64,000 bases of DNA from Brassica napus (GCF_020379485.1 NC_063437.1:20423726-20487725); one strand, 5' to 3'; positions 48,709 through 60,042 are shown, counted from the stretch's first letter. Program-made: numbers and translations. Notes: generated by a model not told the origin, from the letters alone.

Positions 48709-50713
48709 TTAGGAAGTAGACTCAGGACCAGTCGGTTTAGAGTTGAGAAGAGGCTGAAGTGCCTTGACAACGATTGTCATGTTTGGTCTGAAGTCTGCTT
48801 CGTACTGTACACACAAGGCCGCCACGGCTGCTAACTGTTCCACCATCCACAATGAAAAGTCAACATTACAAAACTCAACCAAATAAAACATCCTTATTCA
48901 TCAACTTAGAATTGATGACTCTAGCTAGTATTCAATATGAGTCATGAAAGAAATGTTTGTAATTGCATTCACACACTCAAACATATTTGAATTCTTAATT
49001 TACACAAATTTGCTGAACGATTTTTTTTTTTAAATAATATTTTTTTTAAAAATCGGTCTAGGTGAAACGCCTGTATAACTATAAACTATCAAAATGTCTT
49101 TTTATTGTTTGAAAAAGAAAATGTAGAACGGACCTTGGCGACTGCTTTGGGAGGGAAGTCATTATTAAGCTTAGGATCTATGCACTGTTTAACTTTGTCT
49201 TCACTTAGTCTCGGAGTTGCCTGCCCATAGCAAGACAAAAGTAAAAGAGTTTATTATTAACAATGATAGATATGGATCTCTTTTGAGCATATATACTTGG
49301 ACAATGTGTAGTTTACACACCCAAGTAACAAGACTTTGTTGGCCTTTAGGCATGGTATGATCTACAGGTTTTCTTCCCGTCAAGAGTTCCAAAAGCACAA
49401 CACCAAAACTATACACATCACTCTTCTGCGTTATCTGCCCCGTCATAGCATACCTGAAAACAAAAATACTCTTTACGTTATATCAACTTATCAAGAACAT
49501 TCTGATTGTTAGAAATGCATGCAAATAAATACTTGTGTCTACGAGTTCTCTAATATTTGGTTCATCTAATATATATATATTTTGTAACAAACACTTCTTT
49601 TGTGTGTAAAACACTATATATATATGAGATGATATTAAGAAATGGATTAATGGGTTTATGGTACAATACTCTGGAGCGTGGTAGCCGAACGTTCCCAAGA
49701 CACGAGTGGAGTGAAGCCTAGCCGCCGTATCCGAGGATGCGTTGGTCAAGTTGAAATCAGCCATTTTGGCCACAAAGTCATTAAACAACAATACATTGCT
49801 CGACCTTACGTCCCTGTGGACTATTGGTGGCTGGACTTTCTCATGAAGGAACTCCATCCCCTTGGCTGCTCCATACGCGATCTTGACCCTTTGGTTCCAG
49901 TTCAGCACTGGCCCTGGCTCAGCCCCTTGGACTCCCTTTCTCCCTAAATATTCAATCCATGTATAATATATATCTCACATATATAGATATAACATGAACT
50001 AAAATATTAGTAGTGAGCGTTGAATTTTTACGTACCGTGTAATACATCGTGTAAAGAACCTTTAGTTGCGAACTCGTAGATGAGAATGCGGTTATTTGCT
50101 TCTAAGCAGTACCCCATCAACTCCACAAAATGTTCGTTTTTGAGCCGTGATACAACCGATAACTTGCCATTTTTAATTAATAGAAATTACTTATTAGGTT
50201 ATAAACTACCGTTATATATTGACCTAATCAGAGAGATACATGATCGATGTTTGAGCTGAAGGATCATCAGGTGTGTACCTGTGAGGTGAAATCTGAGTCA
50301 GGTTCTTCAGAAGAGCTAGCGTCAAGCTTCTTGATAGCAACATCATCTCCATTATACTTGCCTTGGAAGACACGTCCATAAGAACCTTCACCGATCAGTG
50401 CCTTGTTGCCAAAGTTACTCGTCATTCTATTCAACTCATCCAACGCAACAGCAGGGATCTCTATGGGTAAAACCTTTGCAGGACCTCCTGATCTCGGTGC
50501 GTTCGTGTTCCTCGGCTCTCCTCTATTTCCACCTACTCACAAAACGCAAAACGCTGGTGGTGAAACTCAGAACATAGAAGACATAAAACTCATAAAAAAA
50601 TTAGGGATATTACCCCCAAAGTTAGGGTTTCCGGCCTTGTTAGGAGGGGCTGAATTATACTGGTTTGCGGGCGGACCGGCAGGTTCCTCATCCGCACCAC
50701 CGCAACAGAACAT
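48709..50713 (-). CDS. PTI1-like receptor-like cytoplasmic kinase (At2g41970 type)
   Basis: Seven exons join in frame: 50713-50614, 50532-50279, 50162-50036, 49943-49670, 49453-49321, 49220-49134, 48834-48709; 366 residues. The N-terminus MFCCGG carries Cys residues suited to S-acylation, then a Pro/Asn/Gly-rich linker. The kinase domain (about 75-345) has [23 protein letters not shown], and DFN where most kinases have DFG. PTI1 proteins usually have DFD/DFN-type triads, so this is a family trait. The activation loop [19 protein letters not shown] is fully conserved. PTI1-like kinases work downstream of receptor kinases and the AGC kinase OXI1 in defence and cell-wall or oxidative signalling at the plasma membrane. 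Note that exon 4 ends CCAGA|GTATTG, a weak donor but the only one in phase. Confidence 0.92.
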
Positions 50714-51658
50714 GTTTTTTCAGATGTTGTGCTTTTGTCTTATTCTTGTGTTTTGGTTCCGTTTTTGTCAATATCTGTGTTTACCTGTTAATAACATCTG
50801 AAAAATGTGTTATTAATTATGAATATATTTCCTATGTTTATGAATTTAAATTCATTTATTACGCATCATATTGAAGAAGATGGAAGAGATTAGTGATTGT
50901 TACCTCGATTCTGCCATTAAATCAACCTTAAGACAATGATGATGTTGATGATGATAAGATGAATACTTCAGAACGTGAGAATGGATCTGTTTCTAGGACG
51001 TTTGAATAAAAACTATGTGTGATTTCTGGGGAAGAAATTGGTTAGAATAAAAAAAAAGAAAGAACAAATTTTATTTGGAGAAATTTTGTAAGTCTCTCTG
51101 TTCAGCGATAAAGTAGGGAGATAAAAAGACACATTTGCTTATTAATCTTTGTTATCAAAATGAATTTTAGTATAACCAACTTAGGATAATGTTAAGTGTT
51201 GCCTCCACGTCTTGCACGTCCTCTCCGGGACCATATACTACTAAACTTATCTTTGTAATCATTTGGTTATACTCATAATTTATCATTTTGGTACTTAAAT
51301 TGTTTTCTTGGCAAATGAAAAAAATCTATATCAAATCCAGCAACATTCAAATGAAGTCACGTTTACTGTAAGATTATATTTCCTTGTAAGATGATGAGGA
51401 AGAGTTATCATGGATCATACTGTATGATAAAAGTAAGACAAAATCAACTTTTGATACAAGAACATAACCAAAACTAAAGCTTGTCTGTCTCTCTCGTTTT
51501 TTTTTCCAACAAATCAGGAAAATTACAAGACAAGAGTATGTAATATTGCAAAACAACAGAAGATTGCAACCTATTAATGGTGAAAGAAGCTCTCAAGACT
51601 CTGCTATGTCCTATGTACATCATCCGTTTCAGCTCCAATCAAAATCATCATCAGAGAG
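50714..51658. other. Spacer between PTI1-like kinase and SINAT1
   Basis: 5' leader/promoter of the kinase (likely a leader intron around 50.79-50.9 kb, with an acceptor-like TTTTCAG near the start) and the SINAT1 3' UTR. No gene seen. Confidence 0.45.
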
Positions 51659-52958
51659 CTATTCTTCTTTCCAAATCCTCCCAGTAACTCGCAGCTTAAG
51701 CTCTTCTTTATCACTACCAGAAAAGTACAAAGCCATGTTTCTAGGGATGATGAGTCCGTCTTGACTATCCCGAACTTTCCTGTGACTGTCTCTGATGCTT
51801 CTAGGAATGCCTTGCCAAGTCAGTTTACGGCTGTGAGCTCCAACTTCCAAACTGTAACTAAACTTCTTAGCCTCCTTCTCGTCTCCCATGAAACGCAGAA
51901 AGGCCATGTACACTGGTGCCGTCCCAAGCTGAAACGCCTCAAAGTGTAAGCAGAACTGTCTTCCAAAACAGTTGAACACCTTTAAAAAAAGCATCAGACA
52001 AGACAAGATTCAAGTAGTGTAAACACAAATTATTTATCTGGACCAGTGTTCTAAAAATCAGCCTAAACGGCGACTAGTAGGTAAATCGGACCAAAACTAA
52101 ACAATTTTTCCAGAATAATATTTTTAAAAATCGGTCTATACAGCGACTAGTAAGCAAATTGGACCTAAACTAAACAATTTTTCCACAAATATTTATTAAA
52201 AAATTGGTCTAGACATTCAAAAAATCGGTCTACAGCCTGCCTAATCAATAATCTCATATAAAACGCCTAACTACCGCCTAGCATCTTGAACATTAAACGC
52301 AAGTTCATGGGATTACCGTAAGCATCCATGTAGCATTCTCAACCTCGAGTGAATTTGACTTGACATAACGGTGGTTGAAGGTGCAACCATCATGCATATC
52401 GACTTTATGATCATCTTTGAGATGGTCAACAAGAGTTTGAATATCACCGGCCACCGAACACTCAGAGCCAGCGTAAGGACAGTTGTAAGATCGAAACCTG
52501 CAGTGCTGCTCGTGCTTGAGCTTGCTGTAGTACGGGAAAATGTCGTGACACCCTAGACTTTGGTACCGGCACGGAACTTCTAACGATTCCGCAACTTTCT
52601 CGAGCGCCAAACATCTTATGTTGCCGAGCTCGTAGCGGCATGTAGGGCATGTGTTGTGCACTTTCAGTTTGCAGCTTGAACACAGTGTGTGGCCATTAGG
52701 GCACTGTATGGAAGTACTACACTTTAAATAAACAAAGAAGAATTAAAGAGGAACATTAGTGACATTACATACCTGAAAAATTGGAGGATACATAAGATTT
52801 GTACAAACTAGGCAATCGAGGAGCTCATAGACACCATTGCTTGAATGGATTCCATATCTTGCTGGTTTGTTATTAGCCTCTACTTTAGACATCTTAACCT
52901 CATAATCTAAGCCTGTTGAGTTGGATTCTTTGAAAGCATTGCCACCAGGAGGAGCCAT
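51659..52958 (-). CDS. SINAT1: SINA-type RING E3 ubiquitin ligase SINAT1
   Basis: Three exons (52958-52773, 52703-52317, 51979-51659) join to 297 residues. The C3HC4 RING is split across exons 1/2 with ligands C49, C52, C63, H67, C70, C73, C81 and C84. It is followed by the SIAH/SINA zinc-binding region with C/H pairs (CRYQSLGCHDIFPYYSKLKH) and the C-terminal TRAF-like substrate-binding/dimerisation domain ending RVTGRIWKEE. SINATs ubiquitinate regulators such as autophagy and brassinosteroid or stress factors; in Arabidopsis SINAT1 links TRAF1 proteins to ATG6/ATG13 turnover. The RING reads LDCLVC where the family usually has LECPVC, but the zinc ligands are unaffected. A 5' UTR intron is predicted at 53017-53269. 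Confidence 0.93.
52056..52260. repeat. Tandem repeat in SINAT1 intron 2
   Basis: Two units of about 75-80 bp (GGCGACTAGTAGGTAAATCGG..., GGCGACTAGTAAGCAAATTGG-like) each end in AACTAAACAATTTTTCCA. Then come AATCGGTCTA copies and CGCCTA motifs. A similar AATCGGTCTAGG fragment sits at 49050 in an intron of the PTI1-like gene. Probably pieces of a dispersed repeat. Confidence 0.5.
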
Positions 52959-53016
52959 AGAGAGTCAATCAAGTAAAACCATCTTGCTCTCTGGTGTTAC
53001 AGATGATATACTCCTT

Positions 53017-53269
53017 CTGCAGGAAAAGAAACAATGTAAGCTTATATAACAGTTCTTCACCAAAAGCCTCTAAGAAAATGAAATGTAAATGTTATCATAG
53101 GTAAGTAGGTAACATGTTGTTGTTCAAAAAATTTAGCAAATTTTGAATTTCTCCTTGCTGATATTTTCTAGATTCAGACAAAGACCATATTTTTAGACCC
53201 CTAGAGAAAACAGCACTCAAAATTTGGCAGAAACAAGACAAAAATAGAGACAGAGAGAGAAACACTTAC
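53017..53269 (-). other. Predicted 5' UTR intron of SINAT1
   Basis: Minus-strand donor GAGAG|GTAAGTG at 53269 and acceptor TCCTGCAG at 53017, upstream of the start codon. Both are strong consensus sites. Confidence 0.55.
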
Positions 53270-53582
53270 CTCTCTGGAGAAATTTTCCAGGCGTGGCGGT
53301 GGCGTTCAGTTATGGAGGACTTTGTTTTCAGATTCAAAATGAGGAGATTGAAGAAGAAGGTGTGAAACGAGGAAGAATAAGAAGAGACGCGGATTAGACA
53401 AGCTACGCAATTAAAGACGGCAAGAGCAGGAGACAGACAGGAGATAGTTTGTGTCCTGTCCTGTCCTGTCTTGTTGTTTGGCTCGATGATGAAACGCCAT
53501 TTAATGGTTTCGCTCTGTTTTACTTTTATCGCTTTATTGTTACACTGTTTTTTAAAAAAAAGTAAAAATTACAAAAACAGTC

Positions 53583-53663
53583 GTCGCCTGAGAGATTCGA
53601 ACTCTCGCGGAGAAACCCCATGTACTTAGCAGGCACACGCCTTAACCACTCGGCCAAAGCGAC
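53583..53663 (-). tRNA. tRNA-Ser (anticodon GCU)
   Basis: An 81-nt cloverleaf on the minus strand. The acceptor stem GTCGCTT/AGGCGAC pairs fully with one G-T. The D arm GCCGAGTGGTTAAGGC is present. The anticodon stem TGTGC/GTACA pairs with one G-T and its loop CTGCTAA gives GCU. It has the long variable arm typical of serine tRNAs and the T arm GAGAG-TTCGAAT-CTCTC. No intron and no encoded CCA. It reads AGC/AGU codons. A T run before and normal internal A/B boxes fit a functional Pol III gene. Confidence 0.96.
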
Positions 53664-53984
53664 TTGTTGTTCACTATTAATATTTATATAGGATAATTAT
53701 CACTGACAGTAACAACAAAGAAGTCGCAACAACCTAGTTTCTTTCATGTTCGATTCACCAGATAGAATTGACTTTATAAGCAGCTGAGCATAAGATGTCA
53801 CGTAAAACAGCTTAACCAACGATTAATTAAGTAATGTGACAAAAAATAACAAAACAGTTGATGAACATATGAAGTTATTCAGACCAAATTATCTTTGAGA
53901 AATTCATCTATGGCGGCAAAAAGTATTCAAATGAACGAGGTGCACGTTAAGACGTCAAGCAGGTTCTTTTCTTACCATACACAA

Positions 53985-54036
53985 ACACATGTACTATTTT
54001 TTTTTTTTTTTTTGAACACCCATACACATGTACTAT
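53985..54036 (-). mobile_element. Micro-retroposon with long poly(T)
   Basis: ACACATGTACTAT is repeated at 53985-53997 and 54024-54036. Between them are T16 and GAACACCCAT, which read on the minus strand as ATGGGTGTTC plus poly(A). Confidence 0.5.
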
Positions 54037-54657
54037 AACAATGAAAAATAACTAATAGAACAATTTTGGCTTAATGTGACATGATTGACAGCCCATTCCC
54101 ACCTATTTCAATTAGGGATGCAAGTACAACAACACTGTCGTTCATCTCTTTTCTTATTATTGTTCATTTTTGTAAAATACTAAACTTACATAATACGATA
54201 TCACCCCCCACTGATAAACAAACGTTTAACAGGTTTCACATAACAAAACATAATATGTTTTTAGTCTATATATGGGGACACATGTATTATTGGACCATGA
54301 TGTAAGCATACATTATGATTTAGTTGTTGTAGCTCGATCTATCTTTTTTCGAGAATATTATCATCCCTCTTGTTAGCTCGATGAAAGTATGAATAGGCCG
54401 AGTTAGCTCGTAAATACTCTCCCTCCTTGCACTTGCTAGAGAGGATGTGGAAAATATAAAACAAAAAAAGTTAGGGGTGACAAATAGTATAAAACAAAAT
54501 TAAGAGGTCATTATGAGAAATATATAAAAAAGGAGGACCCACACAAGAAAGCCTAAGGATAAAACTTCTCTCCCCCACCCACTCCCTCTCGTCCAAGCTG
54601 GCATCGATGATAAAGAGAGAAAGAAAGCCACCGATTACCTCCTCTCCCGGTTCCCCG

Positions 54658-54683
54658 CACGTGCGCCACCCACTATCCACGTG
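54658..54683. promoter_or_regulatory. Pair of G-boxes (CACGTG)
   Basis: Two perfect palindromic CACGTG motifs at 54658-54663 and 54678-54683, exactly 20 bp apart (about two helical turns), 410-436 bp upstream of the WRC start. They are candidate bZIP/bHLH sites. Confidence 0.45.
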
Positions 54684-55093
54684 CCTCTCCTCCCTCCCAC
54701 AACGCCAAAAAACATACCTCAGTTTTGACAATTCACCCAATTTTTTTTCGAGAAATCTACATGTGAATGGCATTAATATTCAATGTTATATAGGAGTAGT
54801 TGACAATAATAAGAAGCATATAAACTATACAGTATATAAAGAGATGGTCTCAAGTCTCAATTACTACTTAACTTGCTTTTCGGGTGCAACAACAATTAAA
54901 AAAGCGAGTGCGAGTGAGAGAGAGAAGAGGCCATTACACAACACAACACCACAAAGCCTTCTCCTTTTTTTATTTATCTTTAGTTTCCAAGTCCGTGTAA
55001 TAAAAATAAAAAAAAAGGGTTACTCTCTTTATATTTAAGTTCTTCTTTGGTGCAAACAAAAAGTTAAGAATCTTTTTTTTTTCGTATACAACG

Positions 55094-56726
55094 ATGAGGA
55101 TCCGGAAACGACAAGTGCCTCTCCCTCTTTCGTCTCTCTTACCTGTTCCTCTCTCAGATCTCTACTCTAACCGGTCTCCGACGTCCGCCGCTCGATACTT
55201 TCACGGCCAAGACATAGACGGAGGCAGTTCTGCTTCTCTTCTTCATCTTCCGCTGATTCAAAGAGATGTGACGAGCAAGAAGGAGGAGAAAGCTTTGGTG
55301 AGTTCTTCTTGTATACGCTGAGCTTGAATTATTAAATGATTCTAGTTGTATTTATTTATAATCGACCGATAAAAATATATGATTATTGGGTGCAGTTTGT
55401 GTTTTGTTTATAATTGGGTTTTACACTCTTCATTTTCAAAATCTTAATTCGAAGGATCTCATGTTCAATTGCTCTTTTTGTTTTTCTAAAAGGATGATGA
55501 TAATGGAGATAGAGATGATGTAGACGTGAAGAGCTGTACAGTTGCATCGGGCAAGTAAGTGAATTCTTGAACTGTATTGTGTAACTCTCTTGTTCTACAC
55601 TTCCATGTTTATAACTTTCTGGTGTAATAATAATTGGGAAAATAATTTAACTAAAACATACAAAGTTTTTTTTTTATTTTTCGGTTTTGTAAAAGTTCCA
55701 AGCTTCAAAAATACCCAACACAGAAACATGATCTCAAAATTAAAACTTTCATGGTCTTTTTTGAACAAGAAATTTTTTGTTATATTGGCAATAACGTTTT
55801 ACAGATGCAATGATAGTAGAGGTTGGATCTAATCCAAAAAGTTGTAAATTCATTTTCTTATTATGATTTTATAGTACCATGACTGTCGTCATTCTTCTCA
55901 CACCTTTAACATTTTGGGAAAACAAGAGTAGTTACTAGTTAGTATTAGCGATAATGAGTAGGAAACTCAATAATACTTCTAAACATGCACACCTCATGAT
56001 GGTGCACGTAAGCGTGGGATGCTCTTTATACCAATGGTCGCTCTAGCTCTATTATTATCGTCTTTTTTGCACTCATAGATCGTTTTCATCTCTTTACATT
56101 AAGTCTTTCTTGCTTCAAACCATCGCAGCAATAACGTTAATTCCCAAGGAGAATCCGACTCTTCAACACAAGGTACACACTTAGAGCTACGTTTAATTGG
56201 TGGCTTTATGTTATTTTTGTTGCACCATTCACCATTTCTATGTGTTATTATAATAGCTGTCGAGAAGAATCAAAACGTTGTTACTTTGAGGAAGAGAAGA
56301 GGCTATACAAGCTTCGAGGAACAAGAAGAGGAAGAGGATGAGGAAGAAGAAGAAGAAGCTAATAAAGGGAAGAAGAAAAGGAAAGGGAAGAAAAAGAGCA
56401 GTGATGTGTTAGAGGAAGGATCAAGGTGCAGCCGAGTTAACGGTAGAGGATGGAGATGTTGTCAGCAAACTCTTTACGGCTATTCTCTTTGTGAGCATCA
56501 TCTTGGTAAAGGAAGGGTAAGGAGCACGAAGAAAAGTTCCGGCGGTCGTGGCGGCGGCCAGAAAAAGTCGGTGGTGGCCGTGGAAGTGAAGAAGAAGAAG
56601 AAGAGAGTGAAGCTTGGGATGGTAAAGGCGCGTTCCATAAATAGTTTGCTCGGACAAACCAGCACAAGTAGTGGAGTGAGTGAGATAAGTGCACCTTCTG
56701 ATCAGTTTGCCGCTAATGATAAGTAA
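55094..56726 (+). CDS. WRC-domain protein (At2g42040-like)
   Basis: Four exons (55094-55297, 55493-55554, 56129-56172, 56257-56726) join in phase to 259 residues. The N-terminus is a basic/Leu-Pro-rich segment (MRIRKRQVPLPLSSLLPVP). The middle has an acidic Glu tract followed by Lys-rich nuclear-localisation-like runs. The WRC domain SRCSRVNGRGWRCCQQTLYG-YSLCEHHLGKGR holds the conserved C-X9-C-X10-C-X2-H zinc-binding spacing seen in GRF factors and related plant regulators. It is likely nuclear. It lacks a QLQ domain, so it is not a GRF. The last about 50 bp of coding sequence are duplicated at 57968-58016 (see that entry). Confidence 0.88.
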
Positions 56727-56993
56727 GTCATATGTATATGTTTAGGTACATATGATGATAATGGACATAGCTCTATGTATCGGGTGTGTAGATTGATCGA
56801 GACCTTAATGGCGCTTCTTCTTGATCATCCTATGTATATATTTTTGGTGGATATTTATTTCAGTTTCAACGATACATTGGTTGCTCAGGGTCATAAACTC
56901 ATAATCAAAACATTTTTGTCGTTATAAAAAACTCGTTAAGTAATGATGAAAACATATATAATTTATAATTAATCCACCCTCCAGTGTCTTAGT

Positions 56994-57883
56994 TTACTGT
57001 AGCTTTTTGATTAAAGATTCATAAGCCACATTGCAGAACTTGAACTTAGCTTCAGCCTCAGCCTGTTTATATACATTCAAGAGTTATAACGCAAATATAT
57101 AAAAACACTTACAATGAAGATTGAAAAAGATTCTTATTGGTTTTTACGTACCTTGGTAGAGTCATCATGATGATCAGGATACCATTTTAATGCACAAGCT
57201 CGATATCTAATCCCAAAACAAAAGGAAGCAAGTTAAACATGATGATCATGAGGAGTTATAGATGAATTTGTTCTCATGATAAAGTTTAATAGAAAAACTC
57301 TCGCATGTTTGACATCTTCAAGTTTTAAGGGAGCCCAAGGACTCAGACCAAGTGTTTCTCTATGAGAAGCTTCTATTGGGTCAGACAGTACTGAATTGAA
57401 AGTTTGATCTCCACGAGTTTGTATAAAAAAAAAGAATATTGCACCTTGTGATTCAACAAAGCTACAACTTATGACATTTTTAAAAGGGACAACCACCTAC
57501 TTTCACGTGTATTTAGGTTTTCTTTTTCCTTTTTAGCAGCGGCCTAATTAATGTGTAATTACACCAAGAGCGTTAAAAACAGTTAACTCATGGACAAGAG
57601 ACATTATACACTAGAGCTAAAACGTTTTGTTTGTGTTTTGGTAAGTTATAAGTCTCATGTACCTCTTCTCTTCTCTTTCACGTCTAAGTTCTTCCACAGC
57701 ACGATGTACTTTTTCTTGATGCTCCCTCAACAACTTCTTAACATTTGATTTCTGCCAAAAAAAATTAAGCAGCAGTACATTTCTAAAACACTATCTCAAA
57801 AATCAAGAAGAAGTAGACAGATGCATATCAATTAACTCCCTCAAAAACTTTTTTGATCTCTTGTTCTTCTTAGCCTTTGATTT
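56994..57883 (-). pseudogene. DnaJ-domain gene copy A, truncated pseudogene
   Basis: Homologous to copies B and C to its right but broken in several ways. Recognisable exons: last exon 57062-56994, J-domain exon 57206-57152, part of the acidic exon (from about 57419 down to 57303), remnants of exon 3 (around 57500-57540) and exon 2 (57751-57663), plus a second partial exon 2 (57883-57837). There is no exon 1. The J-domain HPD motif reads YPD, which should abolish Hsp70 stimulation. The donor after the acidic exon is GA (57302-57301) instead of the GT found in both paralogues. The acidic region is largely deleted. Its missing 5' end coincides with the WRC-derived fragment at 57968, so it looks like the product of a tandem duplication that broke inside the gene. 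Confidence 0.8.
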
Positions 57884-57967
57884 CTGCTTGAAAAGTTTTT
57901 TAAAAACACACAATAATAATCAGAATTCAGAAGCTGTATATTCAGGAACACCTGTTAAAAATCTACT

Positions 57968-58330
57968 GAGAGTGAGATAATTGCACCTCCTGATCAGTTT
58001 GCTGCTTATGATAAGTAACTCTGTCGATCAGCCTTTACAGTTGATGCAAACTTTGATTCAATATTTCACTTTGACAGGTTAAGTCACAGAAGCAGACGTA
58101 AGAGATACCAATATACACTTGTTGCAAAGTTTAGAGAGAACACAATATTTCGATTTAAAAGATTGAGAGGACAATACATAGCAGTGCTTGGATGATGTAT
58201 AGTATATTGGTTGGTCAAGGTCATAAACTCATAATCAAAACAGTTTTTTTTTTTGTTATAAGAAATCTCCATGTAATTATAAAAACATACATCACTTTTA
58301 GTTAATCCACCATCCTTTGCATTCTTCAAG
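57968..58330. repeat. Duplicated 3' end of the WRC gene plus its downstream spacer
   Basis: 57968-58016 (GAGAGTGAGATAATTGC ... GATAAGTAA) is a diverged copy of the last WRC codons and stop at 56678-56726. 58170-58320 likewise matches the spacer at 56840-56990 (GGTCATAAACTCATAATC, AATCCACC). Together with DnaJ copies A and B this marks a tandem segmental duplication. Confidence 0.75.
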
Positions 58331-59698
58331 TAATCTTAGCTGACTGTAGCTTTTGGATTAAAGACTGATAAGCCACAACGCAGAGCTTGAACTTAGCTTC
58401 AGCCTCAGCCTGTTAATAGTTTCAAAAATTAACACAAAGAGAAAAAGAACACTTGCAATGAAGATTGAAAAATATTCTTATTGGCTTTTTACGTACCTTG
58501 GTAGAGTCATCATGAAGATCAGGATGCCATTTTAATGCACAAGTTCGATATCTAATCCCAAAAAAAGGAAGCAAAAAAAGTTAAACATGATCATGACGAG
58601 TTATAGATGAATGCATGTGTTTTATTATGATGAAGTTTAATAAACAAAAACTCACGCATGTTTGACATCTTCAAGTTTTAAGGGAGCCCAAGGACTCAGT
58701 CCAAGTGTTTCTCTATGAGTAGCTTCTATTGGGTCAGACAGTACTGAACCATTGGACTTTGATGAACCATAGCCATCTTCTTCCTCTTTTTTCTTTTCAT
58801 CAAATCGAGATTTTGATCTCCACCAGTTACTAGAACTGTTGCTTTCTTCTTCTTCCTCTTCGCTTAGTTCCTCTTCTTCTTCTTGCTCTTCGTCTTTGTC
58901 ATAAAATCGATATTTTGATCTCCAAGAGTTATTAGAGGAACCAGAAAACCATGAAGGGTGATACCACCAACGACGGTCCTCCTCTTCATAGATTGAATAA
59001 TCAAAACCTCGTGGTACACCGAATAAAGATCGGAATATAATATCAAAGTCTTTATCCTCGTAACCAAATTGACCTTCAGAAAATGTAACACATGTTTCTT
59101 AATACCACTATGTATAAAAAATGCGACATGTTTAAAAGGGATATATAACAACTTACTTTTACGTGGAGTACTCTTGGAGTCTTGGTTGCATTTACTCATG
59201 TTTTCTTTGGTTTCTTTGGCCTTTTTAGCAGCAGCCTAATGTTTAATTACACAAAGAGCGGTTAAAAACGTTTTTGTTTGTGTTTTGATAAGTTTTAATT
59301 CGTCTCATTTTTTTTTACCTCTTCTCTTTCACGTTTAAGTTCTTCCACGGCACGGCGTACTTTTTCTTGATGCTCCCTCAAAAACTTTTTGGATCTCTTG
59401 TTCTTCTTATTAGCATTTGATTTCTGCTAGAAATTCAAAACCAAAAAAAAAAAATTAATTAATCTAACAATCCTTTTTTTCTAAAACACTAGCTTTGAAC
59501 ACTAAAGAATACACAGTAAATCTAGAAGCAATTGACAAAATATTGATCTTAGATATACCCACGTACGGTACTAGAAGAAGAGGAACCACGTTTGCGTTCC
59601 AAGACGGGAGTTGAATGGATAAACGCAGTTTTCAGGAGAGAACAATAGCTTTGCGGTCTGGAAATCGCTGCTTTAGTGGCAGCGTTCGTACACAACAT
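58326..59698 (-). CDS. DnaJ-domain protein copy B (At2g42080-like), acidic variant
   Basis: Six exons (59698-59567, 59423-59319, 59235-59157, 59073-58656, 58551-58497, 58409-58326) join in frame to 290 residues. The N-terminus is Arg/Ser-rich without acids (MLCTNAATKAAISRPQS... HSTPVLERKR), consistent with a mitochondrial presequence. A Lys/Arg/Glu helical region follows (REHQEKVRRAVEELKRER), then an acidic, Trp-containing exon in which NSWRSKYRF...DKDEEQEEEE and NWWRSKSRF...EKKKEEE form an internal duplication. A short C-terminal J domain carries an intact HPD (254-256) and ends KLQSAKIT. The C-terminal placement of the J domain is unusual for classical DnaJ but shared with copy C. Three site II boxes lie upstream. 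A co-chaperone for an Hsp70 is the likely role; substrates unknown. Confidence 0.85.
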
Positions 59699-60042
59699 TG
59701 TTGTGTCTTTGATCGAATTATGTTCGACTCAGAAATATTTTTTTTCCAGAGAAGCAAGAAAAAAAACAATAGTTTATTTTCCATTTTGTCTTTTAGGTAA
59801 AATAAAAACAGAGAATGGAATGTTTACTCCAAAGTTTTTTTTTTGCTTGATCACCAAGAACTTTCCATAAATGATAATCAACATGTTGGGCCGCTGTAAT
59901 TGGGCTAATGGGCCGTTGCAGTAGTGACCTTTTAATAATAAAAATGAACAGAACAAAGGTTTTGCTCTGAGATGAGCTCTAAAATGAAGCAACTTGAAAA
60001 CATTAATGTAAGTAATCAAACACTATCTAAGCTCTTTTAATC
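59699..60042. other. Spacer between DnaJ copies B and C
   Basis: Promoter of copy B, with three site II boxes at 59887-59914, and the 3' flank of copy C. Nothing else. Confidence 0.5.
59887..59914 (-). promoter_or_regulatory. Site II cluster upstream of DnaJ copy B
   Basis: TGGGCC (59887-59892), TGGGCT (59901-59906) and TGGGCC (59909-59914), about 190-215 bp above the start. Such boxes are typical of nuclear genes for mitochondrial proteins, in line with the predicted presequence. Confidence 0.5.

Larger units (their letters stand above)
53664..55093. other. Spacer and promoter/leader of the WRC gene
   Basis: 1.4 kb, AT-rich, with a micro-insertion at 53985-54036, a G-box pair at 54658-54683, and a long C/T-rich leader before 55094. 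No gene seen. Confidence 0.5.
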
